Shown here: positions 27,280 through 38,196 of the stretch, piece by piece
Position numbering within the stretch: the first letter of the stretch is position 1
Layout of the letters: every line of letters starts with the position of its first letter
Assembly: GCA_023213395.1 (NCBI GenBank)
Contig: CM041465.1
Location: forward strand, 243,295,741-243,359,740
DNA: 64,000 nt
Source: Cycas panzhihuaensis
Lineage: Eukaryota; Cycadophyta
Reading direction: 5' to 3'
Program-made: the position numbers and the translations under genes
Notes under the pieces: model-generated
What the model saw: the letters and a program-made list of their open reading frames with translations, nothing else
What the model was told of the DNA's origin: nothing
Databases searched by the model: none

Positions 27280-28470
27280 TACATAAGAGACCCTCTGAAG
27301 CACCTATATAAGAAAATCCCATTTCCTGTCATGCTTCTACCTCTCATTATATTAGTCTATCATCTTCCATCCCTAAAATAGTATATTTGTATTCTAGAAA
27401 ATTAATTTCTTTACACTAAATTACCATTTCAACTCAACCTCAATATTAAGTTTCTCATGGAGTTCTTTCTCATAATATTATGCCTCCACCTTCTTCTTCC
27501 AAACCATATAATCTCTTCTTATCATTTAATCCCATTTCAAATCTCTAGAATTTACACCCCCATGCCATGATTAATCAATATTAGGCTTTTAGATTGACTA
27601 ACCCTACTTCTTCATCTCATATTCCTAGGTTGTTTCCTCAATAGACTTCAACTCCTTATTTTAATTCCATGTTTTTTCATTACCCTATACCTCAAACCAA
27701 TTCTATGGCTAATCCATTGTCTTAGTTTAACCCTTCATAACATCTTCTAGTTCATTTCATTTCGCATGAACAACAACCTACTACTTCCTCGGTTCCTTTT
27801 TCATTGTTCTTACCTTAAAATTCCTTAACATTGAGGCTAAGGAAACCCTTTTTAGATTATATGAAGTCCCCCTTTTCGCAAGAGGTCCTCTTATCTCCCA
27901 TACCTTCTTTCCTACATAAACATCCTAAATTCTTAATAGAATCTTCCCAAGATCCTATGTCTCATATATAAGCATTTACACTTGCATGCATAGATTTCAT
28001 GCTATGTGATTATGTCATGATGTGCTTGTTTCTTAAATCACTCTAAGGGGATGCTTTGAAGTAGTTTTATTGCCTCCCCTCTACATCTATCCTTTCTTTT
28101 CAACAATTAGTTCATTCCTTCATTAAGTATTTTGATGCAGCAAGATTGTTTGAATCTAGAATTAAATCATTACTGGCCATTAAGCAAAATTATGAAGAAA
28201 CTTCTAGAGATTTTGTAAGAAGGTTTAAAGACTAAGTTCATGCATGTCACTCTTAGTTAGATTCTATCATTCTCTTTAATTTATTTACAAATGCTTTGAG
28301 GCCTCATGTTCATCTTAACATCCTAAAATTAGGCACCTAAATATATGAAGAAACTATTGATTGGTGCCTTACTTTAGACAACTTTGAAATCTAAGCAAGC
28401 ATCAAGAAAGTCAATAAATTGATTCATTCTAAAGAATCAATTCAAGTGCCTTAAATCTTCTCATTTTGAA
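27280..28470 (+). pseudogene. Element D gag
   Basis: A Pro/Ser-rich N-terminal part is followed by a Gag core at about 27,920-28,470: FTLACIDFMLCDYVMMCLF, GDALK*FYCLPSTS, FIKYFDAARLFESR, and NALRPHVHLNILKLGT. These match the capsid core of B (MECIDYWAYDHILMKLF, LHPEVHIKVLKMG). Several stops break it. A faint basic/cysteine region follows near 28,600. Confidence 0.7.
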
Positions 28471-29239
28471 CTAATATATGTTCACCTTATATCCTCCATC
28501 AGATCGTTAGAGTGTGTAATTAATACCAAACTATATATTGATGACTCTATTACTAATCCTCCTAGTTAGGAAGCTAAAGTAATTCACCTTACTAAAGGAA
28601 GAAAGCATCAAAACCCACCTGCACCTTCTCCTCTTATGAGGAAGACTAAACGGTGCTCCTTCCACTAAACTAATACTCATGATAGGAATCAATGCTATAT
28701 GGTTCAGGTAATGAGTCAAAGGTCTACTACCTAAGCAAATCAGGATTCTAAGCCTACTTAAGATCAATTAATTCATAAAGATCCATTGCCTCAACAGGAG
28801 GATAAAGAAGGCAATGATAAGACAAAATAAATAGAAAGTGGTGAAGGTAAAAACTCAGAATCTAATCCATTAAAGAAACTAGTTAATTCTTCTAATACCA
28901 TATCAAAGTATATTAATAGTCAAATTTACCCACCTCCCAAAGGTGGAGAAACCAAAAGAACCATTACAATGATTGAGATTAGAAGGAGTTCAGGTCCTTC
29001 CAAATCATTTAATGATTTGATAACCAAAAACCCTGACTCTTTATTGTTAGTTCCCCCCCCCCCATCTATTTAGGTTTTACTCTATTCCCTCGAGTTTAAA
29101 GGATGGATCATTTTCTTTAGTTAAAGAGTTAAATATTATTCCCACTATGATATTAGTTATTGACTTGTTAAAGTATTACCCTGAGTAATGATAGCTTTTA
29201 TTTAATACATTAGGAGTCCTTATTCCTATAGGCTCAACC
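28471..29239 (+). pseudogene. Element D gag-protease linker
   Basis: This is the coding-like remnant between the capsid core and the protease. It holds a basic Lys/Arg stretch near 28,590-28,680, a Gln/Lys/Asp-rich stretch, and a C-run at 29,052-29,062. No domain is certain. Confidence 0.4.
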
Positions 29240-29950
29240 GGTTCTACACTCTCCTTCGACTTAACTACTTTGTCGAACCAAGTTAATCATGCTCCTAATG
29301 GCATTCCCCATTTCGACATTGATATTTTTAAAGATGATATAAATATTTAATGTGTCATCATTGATGAGGGTTCATTTATTAATGTTATCCCTCTCCACCT
29401 TATAGAAGATCTAGAGATTTTAGTCTTTGACCCTTATGAGTGGATTTGTTAGGGTTATGATAAGAATCAAAAGATTCCTCTTAGTTAAGTCATTTTTCCT
29501 TTGACTTTAGAAGATAAAATAATTCATATTAAATTGATTATCATTGATCTTGATTTAGAGTATAATGTCCTTTTGGGTAGACCATGGATCACCCAAATGG
29601 ATGCCATTTATTCCTTACTTTTCTGTGAACTTCTATTCATCCATGAAGTTGAATTAAAGATTATTAAATACAAACCTAAGTTAATCAAACAATCAATGCC
29701 TCTTACTAAAACTATTTTTGAACTTGGTGAATTTTCAAGTTCTTCTAAATATTTCTTCTAATCTTTCGGTCTAGGATAATATTTTTCCATTGAAGCTTAC
29801 CCCCCTCCTCAAGGAGAGGTTAAAGGTGTTGATATAGTTGACATTATCTCTTCCAGACTAGGTTTATCTCCTTCTTCCAATCACATTGATCTTATTCAAA
29901 TGTATGAATCTTCTATTTCTTCTTTTCCTTCTATTAAGGAAGAACTTTTA
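29240..29950 (+). pseudogene. Element D aspartic protease
   Basis: The site reads VIIDEGSFINVIPLHLIEDL near 29,360, with D-E-G-S in place of D-N-G-S. The open frame 29,501-29,761 continues LEDKIIHIKLIIIDLDLEYN, VLLGRPWITQMDAI and LLFIHEVELKII. The order and spacing equal those of the B and E proteases. A stop lies between the two parts. Confidence 0.78.
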
Positions 29951-30900
29951 GATGTAGATCATTCTTGTGAAGAACCCCTCATCATGCATGAAACCAATCC
30001 TAATCTTTCACTCCCAAATGAGTGTCATTTTTCATAAGTGTTACATTTAGCTTTAGCTAGAGGTGTCTCATCTTGCCCTATTTCAACCGCTCCTCTACTT
30101 AAGAAAATGATTTTATCTTTGCATATAGTACCTTCACCTATAATGGCCTCTCTTCTTTGGTCTCCTTTCTTTATCACATGGCTTAATAGATATGAAACTA
30201 AACTTCTATTACATAGGCATCTAGATCTAGTACCTAAAGATAAGGCTGCTTCATCTAAAGTAGGTTTAACTTTACCTAAATGAGTCCAAGAAATCAATTT
30301 AGTTTCAATTATTTATTTTTCTTATCATGACTCTACTGATGATTCTTTCTCACCCCTTATTTAGGTGATTCCCTCTGGCAATGATATTTCTTTTTACTAA
30401 AGTGATTTCAAGCAAGTTTTTACTTTAACTTGGAAATTTGTTAATTGACCTATTTTATTTATCCAAATTTCTTTATTTATCGAGCTTCTATAATTATTTT
30501 TCATTTAGTAATCAAAAAATTGTCAAGTTATCACATTGCTCTTATGACCAATAAAAAAATGTTATTCTCATCAATCTTTTTCATTTAGAACATTTTTAGA
30601 ATGATGGAGTGATCCTTGAACATACGATCAATTCTATACTTAGTCTTCCATATCACCTTAAACTAGATTTTTTTAGACTAATACATTTAGATTCCCTATT
30701 TTCTACTCATTCACAATCAAAATAATTAGTTTCCTTCATGGAACCTACTCCTTATTTTGAAAAAGGTAATGTTATTCTTATAGGAGAGATTGTTGATATT
30801 AACTTGGAATTAGGAAATACACCAAAAATTATCAAAGTTGGGGCTAATTATTCACCTAAAGAGATCTCCTAATTTAAGGATCTTTTTCAAGAATTCAATT
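29951..30900 (+). pseudogene. Element D protease-RT linker
   Basis: A Ser/Asp-rich linker corresponding to B 13,891-14,640 is recognisable by position, and by a late motif PTPYFEKGNVILIGEIVD near 30,740-30,800 (B: PLHFEKGNVMCIGATED). An open frame at 30,038-30,283 has no known domain. Confidence 0.5.
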
Positions 30901-31785
30901 ACATCTTTACTTGGGATTTATAGTGATATGCCTGGTCTTCACCCTGATATAATTATTTATAATATCATTATTATCCTTAGCACTAAGCCTAAGTACCAAA
31001 AATAAAGACCTATACATTCTCATTTATCCACATCTAAAGAGGAAGTTGAGAAATTATTAAAAGTTAGATTTATTGAAAGTGTGGACTATTCTCAATGGGT
31101 TTCTAATATAGTTCTAGTTATTAAGAAGAATGTATTCATCTAAATATGCATTAATTTTTTAGATATTAATGATGCTTATTTCAAAGATAACTTTCTTCTT
31201 CCCTTTTTAGATCAAATTTGGGATCAAACCATTGGTTTTAAAGTCATGCCTCTCATGGATGCCTTTTCTGTGTATAATAAGATCCTTATCTTACCCAAAG
31301 ATCATCATAAAACTATCACCACTCCTTGGGGAACTTTTGTTTATAAATTCATGTCTTTCAAATTGAAGAATAATGGAGCTACTTATCATAGAGCTATAGT
31401 GTTCATGTTCCATGAATTAATTGGCAAAATAATTACTATTTACCTAGATGATATCCTTGCCCTCTCTTGATGATGATAAGACCATATTCATGATTTAAGG
31501 ATAATCTTTAAGAGATGTTGCAAATATCATCTATGTTTGAATCCTACCAAATGTATTTTTATGGTAACATCTGGTAATATATAGGAAAATATTATTTCAC
31601 ATGATGGAATTAGAGTTGACCCTACTAAGGTTAAGACAACTATTAAAATGCCTCCTGCAAGGACCCAAAAGTAGGTTAAATCCTTTTCAGGTAGACTTGG
31701 CTTCCTTAGACATTTTATTGATGATTTTGCTTTAAATGCCAAACCTCTCATAAATATCCTAAAGAAAGAGGTTTCACATTAATGG
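30901..31785 (+). pseudogene. Element D reverse transcriptase
   Basis: It shows KEEVEKLLKVRFIESVDYSQ, WVSNIVLVIKKN, DINDAYFKDNFLLPFLDQI, then TTPWGTFVYKFMSFKLKNNG and IYLDDILALS with an intact Y-L-D-D at about 31,441-31,455. The open frame 31,246-31,470 covers the palm. A frameshift near 30,930 and stops in the thumb region (QK*VKSFSGRLGF) show it is dead. Confidence 0.85.
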
Positions 31786-32240
31786 ACTCCTTAATAACAA
31801 GAGTCCTTTGATAAGTTAAAATGAGCATTGGTTTTAGCTCATGTCCTCACCTCGCTAATTTTTAGCAAATCTTTCATTTTGTATACCTCTTCTACTAAAG
31901 AGTTATTAACTGGAATGTTATCTCAAGAAGATGATTTTGGGAAAGAGTGAGCTATCTATCTTCTTAGTAGAATACTAGTAATAATAGAGCTTCATTATCC
32001 TTCTATGAGAAAGAATGTCTTTCTTTGGTCTTTACTACGAAAAGACTACATCATTATATTCTAGGCAATGCAATCCCTCTTATCATTTAAATAGATCCTC
32101 TTAAATACCTCTTAACTAAAATAAATATGTTTATACATCTAAAAAAATGGTCATTATTATTATAAGAATTTAATTTTCACATAGTTAACTATAAATCAAA
32201 GAATGGAATGGTTGTTGCTAAGTTGTGATAATCAAGTTGT
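31786..32240 (+). pseudogene. Element D native RNase H
   Basis: A degenerate RNase H follows RT: FILYTSSTKELLTGMLSQED, then YPSMRKNVFLWSLLRKDYII with frame changes, and NYKSKNGMVVAKL near 32,190-32,225, matching the end of the B domain. Confidence 0.7.
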
Positions 32241-33140
32241 TGATGATAGATTCCCTAACGAACATATCCTCCAAATCTAGGTTATCCATTTAGAAAATCA
32301 TCAGTATTGAGAGATTAAATCCCATTTACATGACCAATCTCTTCCTTCTTCCTCTACTTTAAAGAAGAGAAGAAGAATTTGAGCTACTATCTAACACGAC
32401 CTCTTACTTGATAATGTTCTTCATAAATGTTCTTTCTATAGGATTCTATTAAGATGTCTTTCTCCCAATGAAGCTCTTACTAATTTAATGGAAAGTCATA
32501 ATGGAATATGTGGTGTTTATTTTGGTAGTCAATCTATTGCTCAACATATCCTTCACATGGGATATTATTAGCCTTCATTGTTTAAAGACTTATATGCCTA
32601 TGTTTGTAAATGTGAAAAGTATCAATCGCATATCTCGTTAATTCATAAACCACTCACGAGTTAAAATTTATAGTTTTTCCTTGGCCCTTTTCTCAATGAG
32701 ATTTAGATCTCATTAGATAAATCTTTCCTCCATCATCTAGTGGCCATAAATTTATCATTAGTACTAAAGAATATTTTACTAAATAGAGCAAGATTATTGC
32801 TTTAGTATTGGACATAGGTAAGATTATTGTTACTTTTATCTTTCAATATGTTATTTGTATGTTTGGGGTTCCTAATATTATTATCACTAACAATGGTTCT
32901 TTATTTTGTAATCCTGACATTAGTGAACTATGTGAAAAATTCCATATTACACATAGGTTATTAGCCATATACCATTTGCAAGTGAATGACCAAGTAGAAG
33001 TGTTTAATAAAACTTTGGCTAAGATTTTATCCAAGACCATAGCAAACTCACATCTTCATTAACATAGTCAACTATTTTTAACATTATGGGCATATTAGAC
33101 CTTAATTAGGAATGCTACTGATATGATACACTTTGTTGGT
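32241..33140 (+). pseudogene. Element D integrase, truncated
   Basis: The zinc region (ALTNLMESHNGICGVYFGGQ, about 32,465-32,535) precedes the core. The core reads FQYVICMFGVPNIIITNNGS, where the second Asp has become Asn, and NDQVEVFNKTLAKILSKTIA with the Glu. The frame ends near 33,140 at RNATDMIHFV, where B and E continue GMTPFSLVYG. The C-terminal domain is missing. Confidence 0.82.
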
Positions 33141-33449
33141 GCGAGAAGTAGAGTAGATCAGAGATCACATCACATATCTATAATTGAAGAGTACATATTC
33201 TTTCTGATTATATGGTAGTGTTAAAAAATACTAGGGAGGCATTCCTTTTGAATTTATAGTTTGGGGAGGTAGTGGACTGTCTCAACCTGACACATCAAAT
33301 AAATAATTAAAAAATTAAATAAAATAATATTTAATACTTACCAAGTTAGCACATTGATAGTTGCATGGTGGCTTTGGGTGGCTCTAGGTGGCATTTGGGG
33401 GCCCAAGGTTAGTATGCACACTTCTTTACAAATGGGAATTATCCCTCAT
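33141..33449. other. Junction between element D and copia element G
   Basis: This should contain the 3' end or 3' LTR of inverted element G. I cannot recognise LTR ends. A G-rich stretch lies near 33,365-33,405. Confidence 0.3.
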
Positions 33450-35150
33450 GATGCCCATTATATAGAACTCCAAGTTTATCTTTGAATTTATGAAACTTTT
33501 TCTTTCCTAATGGATTTATGAATATATTAGTTGTTTGATCTTCAACACTATAATATACCAACTCAATCTCACCTTCTTGAACTAATTCTCAAATGAAGTG
33601 GTGTTGAGTTTTGATATGCGTAGTTCTGCTATAAAATACTAGATTTCAAGTCATTTGAATGGTGCTATGATTGTCATACCAAATTTTAGTTAGTCCTTTT
33701 TGTTCCATTTGAAAGATTTGTAGGATTCATTGAAGCCATAGAATTTCACATGCACTAGAGACTACTGCTTTATATTTTGCTTCTATTATAGATAGGGAAA
33801 TGATATTATGTTTCTTAGTGCTCCATGCTATGGCTATTGAACCCAAACTTAAGGTGTGACCTGAAGTGGATTTCCTATGATCAATCTCATCTACCCAATA
33901 TAATCTATATATTGAGTCAATCTAAAATTTGGTGAAGATTTATAATGCAACCCATATTCTGTTGTGCTTTTGAGGTATCATAGGATCCTTTTTGCTACTT
34001 TCTAATGAGTACTCTTGGGATATTGCATAAATCTAGATACTATGCCAACTACATACATAATATCTTGTCATGTTAAAGTTAAATAAATCATACTACTAAT
34101 TAATTATCTGTAGAGTATGAGATCCAAAGGTGTAGAATCATCAAATCTAGATAGCTCAATCCCAACTTCAGCCATAGTTGCTAGAGGTTTACAATAATTC
34201 ATCTTAAACTTTTGAAGTGAGTCCAAGTTGTACTTCCTTTGAGAAATAAAGATACCATTTTTATCTTACATCTATCATTTTAACTCTTTACATATAGCTT
34301 CCTTGAAGTTTTACAAAAATTAGGAGTCATTTCCAATGTATACAAGGTCATATACAAAGAGTCCCACTATCAAAATAAAGTCTCCCTTGATCTTGATATA
34401 CAAGTTTGGATTTGATTGAGAACTTTCAAAACCTTGATCTCTGAAGTATCTATTGATTCAGGAATACCATAACCTGGGAGCTTGCTTTAATCCATGTAGT
34501 GCCTTTCTAACCTTATACACTTTATCTTCTTCCCCCCTGACTTCAAAACCTTGGGGTTGAGAGATATACATATCTTCTTTAATGTAGTCATTAAGAAATA
34601 TACTTTTAACACCCATTTTGTAAACATCCCATCCTATTTATATAGCCAACTCATCATTATGTAGATGATTTCTATACATTCAATAGGGGCAAATATTTCA
34701 CTATAATTGATGCCTTCTCTTTGTGCATAGTCTTTTGCTATGAATCTAGTTTTATATTTGTCAATTGATCCATCAAATCAAAATTTAGTTTTCTAAACCC
34801 ACTTATTACCAATGGCCTTTTTGTTGGGAGAAAGGTCAACCAATTCCTAAGTATCATTTTTTACTATGGAGTTATATTATTCGTCTAATGCCTTTCTCTA
34901 AATATCATGCGTATTAGCCTCATCAAAGGTATGAGGCTCATGGGTCTCTATAACTTGACTCATAAGGGTAAAATCCACCTTATAGGCATGAGTAGATCTT
35001 CAATTATAGTCACTATCCAAGATGTTATTCATACCATGGTTCCTTTAAACCCATTTTGGTAATCTTTGTGGTGGAGGTTGAGAAGAGCTTTCCTCCCCAC
35101 TTGATATATCAATGGTTTATCTTGATTCATGCCTAGGTGACATATATTTA
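33450..35150 (-). pseudogene. Element G copia reverse transcriptase and RNase H
   Basis: RT is recognisable through ordered motifs. The catalytic region near 34,330-34,380 reads FILIVGLFVYDLVYIGND, so the copia motif Y-V-D-D has become F-V-Y-D. The RNase H end near 33,490-33,620 is well kept: HIKTQHHFI, ELVQEGEIELVYYSVEDQTT and NIFINPLGKKKFHKFKDKLG. These match the classical copia end (HHFIRE...LTK.L). Stops and the changed catalytic Asp rule out activity. Confidence 0.88.
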
Positions 35151-36200
35151 GACCTAATAATGGAATCAAGATTTATCATTACATCATTCCCTTTATTTTA
35201 ACCATGATCAATGTGGTAATAATCATCTTTTTGGAATTTGACATCGCTACTCAATATGACTTTTTGAGATTTAGGATCATAAACCTTGTAAGATTTGGAG
35301 GTATCACTATACCTAATGAATATATATTTGATGCTATGATCATCTAGCTTAGACCTTCTTTGTTTAGGAACATACATATACACTAAGCATGCAAAAACTC
35401 TTAAGTGGTAGACACTTAGTTTATATCTAGTCTAAGATTCTTTAGGAGTCTGCCACCTAAGCGCTTTGGTGGTACACTTATTGAGTAAATAAATGGCTGT
35501 GTGAACTACTTCAACCAAAATTCATATCCTAATCTTTTGTTGTTAAACATACACCTAGCCATCTCAACTATAGTGCAGTTATTACTTTCAGCTACACCAT
35601 TCTGTTAGGGGGTTTACGGATTTGTAAGTTGTCTCTTTATTCCATTATGTGCATAATAGGCCTTGAACTCATTTGAGATGAACTCTCCCCCCCTCATCTG
35701 ATCTTAGGGAGAGAATTTTATATCTACTTTATTGTTCCACATAGGTTTTGAAGTCAACAAAGTGTTAGAATATATATGACTTGAATTTTAGAAAATAAGC
35801 CTAAGTTTTTCTTATAAAATCACCAATGATTGTGATAAAATATTTAGCTTTTGCCAATGAGGGAACATCCATGGGGCCACAAATATCCATGTATACTAGT
35901 TTAAGAGGTCCATTAGCTCTATAGCTATTATCTAGAAAATGTTTTCTATGTTATTTTCTAAGAAGACACCTTTCACAAATATTTTAATCCACTTCAATAT
36001 GTGGTAACCCATCAACCATATCCATCTTCTTCATTAGTGCTAGACTATTATAACTCAAGTGACTATATCTCTTGTGCCATATGTCATTGTCAATCTTTAT
36101 TATTGTTTTCAAAGTATATGTGTCAAAAGGAGTAAGGACTAACATGAAAAGTCTATCCTTAGTCATTTTCCCCTTAGAAATTACCACCTTGTTCCTTCTT
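35151..36200 (-). pseudogene. Element G copia integrase with pre-integrase domain
   Basis: The pre-integrase (GAG_pre-integrs) motif reads IWHKRYSHLSYNSLALMKKM, VDGLPHIEVD, at 35,984-36,187. The integrase core follows at lower coordinates with frame breaks. The C-terminal part at 35,198-35,383 reads PKQRRSKLDDHSIKYIFIRY, SDTSKSYKVYDPKSQKVILS, typical of copia integrases before RT. Confidence 0.88.
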
Positions 36201-36560
36201 TTATCTTTAATGGTGCATTTTCCATTGTCAAATATGACTTTATAATCTTAGCCCATCATCTGTCATACAGAAAAAAGGTTCTTTTTAAGGGCTAGCACAT
36301 AAAATACATCATCAAGATAGTGGGTGTCTCTTGATTTTGTTTATATAATTATATTACCTCTTCTAATAAACTCATGAGAGGTGTCATAAGCAAACATAAT
36401 AGACCCCTTTTTGGTTCTATCCATAGTTCTAAATATATTTTGTTTATAAGTCATATGAGTGAAATCACCTGAATCAATATCCCAATTATAATCTTCTTCC
36501 TCATAGGAAATGAAGCTAGATAGAAAGAGGCAATTGTTCTCCCTTACTTCCACAATTGTA
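36201..36560 (-). pseudogene. Element G copia protease
   Basis: An open frame of 70 codons (36,341-36,553) has EDYNWDIDSGDFTHMT, the copia protease site (W-x-x-D-S-G-x-x-x-H-M-T). The usual Cys/Ala after DSG is Asp here. It lies between the zinc knuckle and the pre-integrase domain. Confidence 0.85.
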
Positions 36561-37700
36561 TTGGCACTTCCCTTAGTTGGTGGACCATATTTGGCAAAAC
36601 ATTTATCTTCTGTGTGACCAACTCAATTGTAAAATATATAATAAAGTGAATCTCTTCTTTTAAATCTAAGATTTCTACTATGAGGATAGGACCTATTAAT
36701 ATAGGATGGTCTTCCTCTTTCTATAAATGGACCTTGATTATCCCTTTATCTATTATTAGGATAATTGGGGTTGGTTCTTTGAGGTTAGATGTCCTCTTAA
36801 CAATTTGGACAATATTGGTTTATTCTATGATTCCTTTCTAGACTTTGGTATATATTGTAGCTAGTATTCCTTTGATTAGATCCTTGTCATCTTTGATGTG
36901 GAGCTTGGTACTTTGGTTGCCTTTCTTAGTACATTTCTTGTCTAGGGTTTCTATTTTTCCCTTTTAAGGATTGGTCCCTAGATTTAGAGGTACTGGCTTG
37001 AGAATTTGATTGTATTCTTGCTTTGGTATAAAGGCATGCTTAAGTGATTCATTTGTATTCTATTGTTCCTCAACTACCATCAAGAGGGAATTTAGTTGCT
37101 CTGTTTTCAATTTACTCAAGTCCTTTGATAGTCTAATACTAGTTGTCACCATTTCAAATCTTTTCACTATACTAACACATCTTAAAATTTATTCAACCAC
37201 TCTTTGTTCAGTCAATGTATCCCCAAGAGATCTCATTGGATTAATAATATCTTGCACCTTGGTCATAAATTTAGTTATTGATTCATTGGGCATCATCCTA
37301 AGATTTTTGAATTTGCTTCTTAAGGTTTGTAATTTGGATGCGACAACCCCTTCATAGACCAGCTATAAAGTGTCCTAAACCTCTTTAAATGCTATTGACT
37401 CACTTACTTTAGGAAATATATGGTCTTCAAGTGCACAAAATATTAGTGTAAGTGCCTCATTATCCTTCTTGATAATTTCTTTGTAAGTTAATTTCTCAAG
37501 ATATGTTGGATTTTATCCTAATTCTGTATACCTTGTTCTTATAATATCCCACATATCATTAGCTATGAGCATGGTTCTCATCCTCATACTCCAATTTAGA
37601 AAATTAGAACCATCAAATTTAGGGATGATCATATTACCAAAGTTAGTTATCATCACTTCTCAACTAGGGTTTTGATAAGTCTTTTTAATAAGAATGCCCT
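36561..37700 (-). pseudogene. Element G copia gag
   Basis: The N-terminal part near 37,500-37,640 reads IPKFDGSNFLNWSMRMRTML and IANDMWDIIRTRY. The UBN2 part continues EALTLIFCALEDHIFPKVSE and LQTLRSKFKNLRMMPNESIT. The zinc knuckle near 36,600 is eroded: YNxVGHTEDKCFAKYGPP, with the first Cys positions changed. The frame has several stops. Confidence 0.85.
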
Positions 37701-38191
37701 TAAAGATATAATTATCTAAATAAAGTTTTAAAATTATCCTATAAAATAAATTTTTATAGTTGTCCCTAAATATTTAGTAAGTGTCCTAATCCCCACAATG
37801 GATTTTAGGCTCTAAGTTTAAGTGTCTCCAATGGAAGCCTTTGGTTGTTATCCTATCTAGTGGTACATGCCTACAAGTGGTAAACTAAGGATGCAATATA
37901 CTGGTACATAATCTCTTCTCTTGATATACCTTAATATATAGGCTACTAAGAAGGTGTTAAGACCCCTCTAATTTGTGTGTCCACCTACATTAGTCTTATG
38001 CTTAGTGACAGATCTAGCGGTGATGCCTTTACTAACCAAGGCACTCACCCTCTCCAGGTCTAGCCTTAGTATATAAACTCTAAAAATATATAGGTTCTTC
38101 ACCTCAGCCTGCCACGTAATATATTTAATTGCTAATGGCATTCCTCATCCAATATGAGTAGGCAAAGGCATGTGTGTGGTGGTAACTTTAG
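37701..38191. other. Unassigned DNA between copia element G and element E
   Basis: By position this could hold the leader and 5' LTR of G. I find no PBS and no LTR end. It carries no visible domain. Confidence 0.3.
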
Positions 38192-38196
38192 AGGTC
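38192..38196. repeat. Candidate left target-site duplication of element E (AGGTC)
   Basis: These five bases stand directly before the TG start of the E LTR. The partner lies beyond the window, so this cannot be confirmed. Confidence 0.4.

Larger units (their letters stand above)
27280..33140 (+). mobile_element. Element D: old AT-rich Ty3/gypsy element, gag to integrase
   Basis: Gag, protease, RT, RNase H and integrase occur in that order on the plus strand and resemble those of B and E. The base composition is much richer in AT and the sequence more diverged. The element stops inside integrase near 33,140, where the inverted copia DNA begins, so its 3' part is missing. No LTRs are recognised. 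Confidence 0.75.
33450..37700 (-). mobile_element. Element G: inverted Ty1/copia retrotransposon
   Basis: On the minus strand, from right to left: gag, zinc knuckle, protease, pre-integrase domain, integrase, RT and RNase H, the copia order with integrase before RT. It interrupts or abuts element D at the left and ends near the E LTR at the right. No LTR is recognised. Stops are common. Confidence 0.85.
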
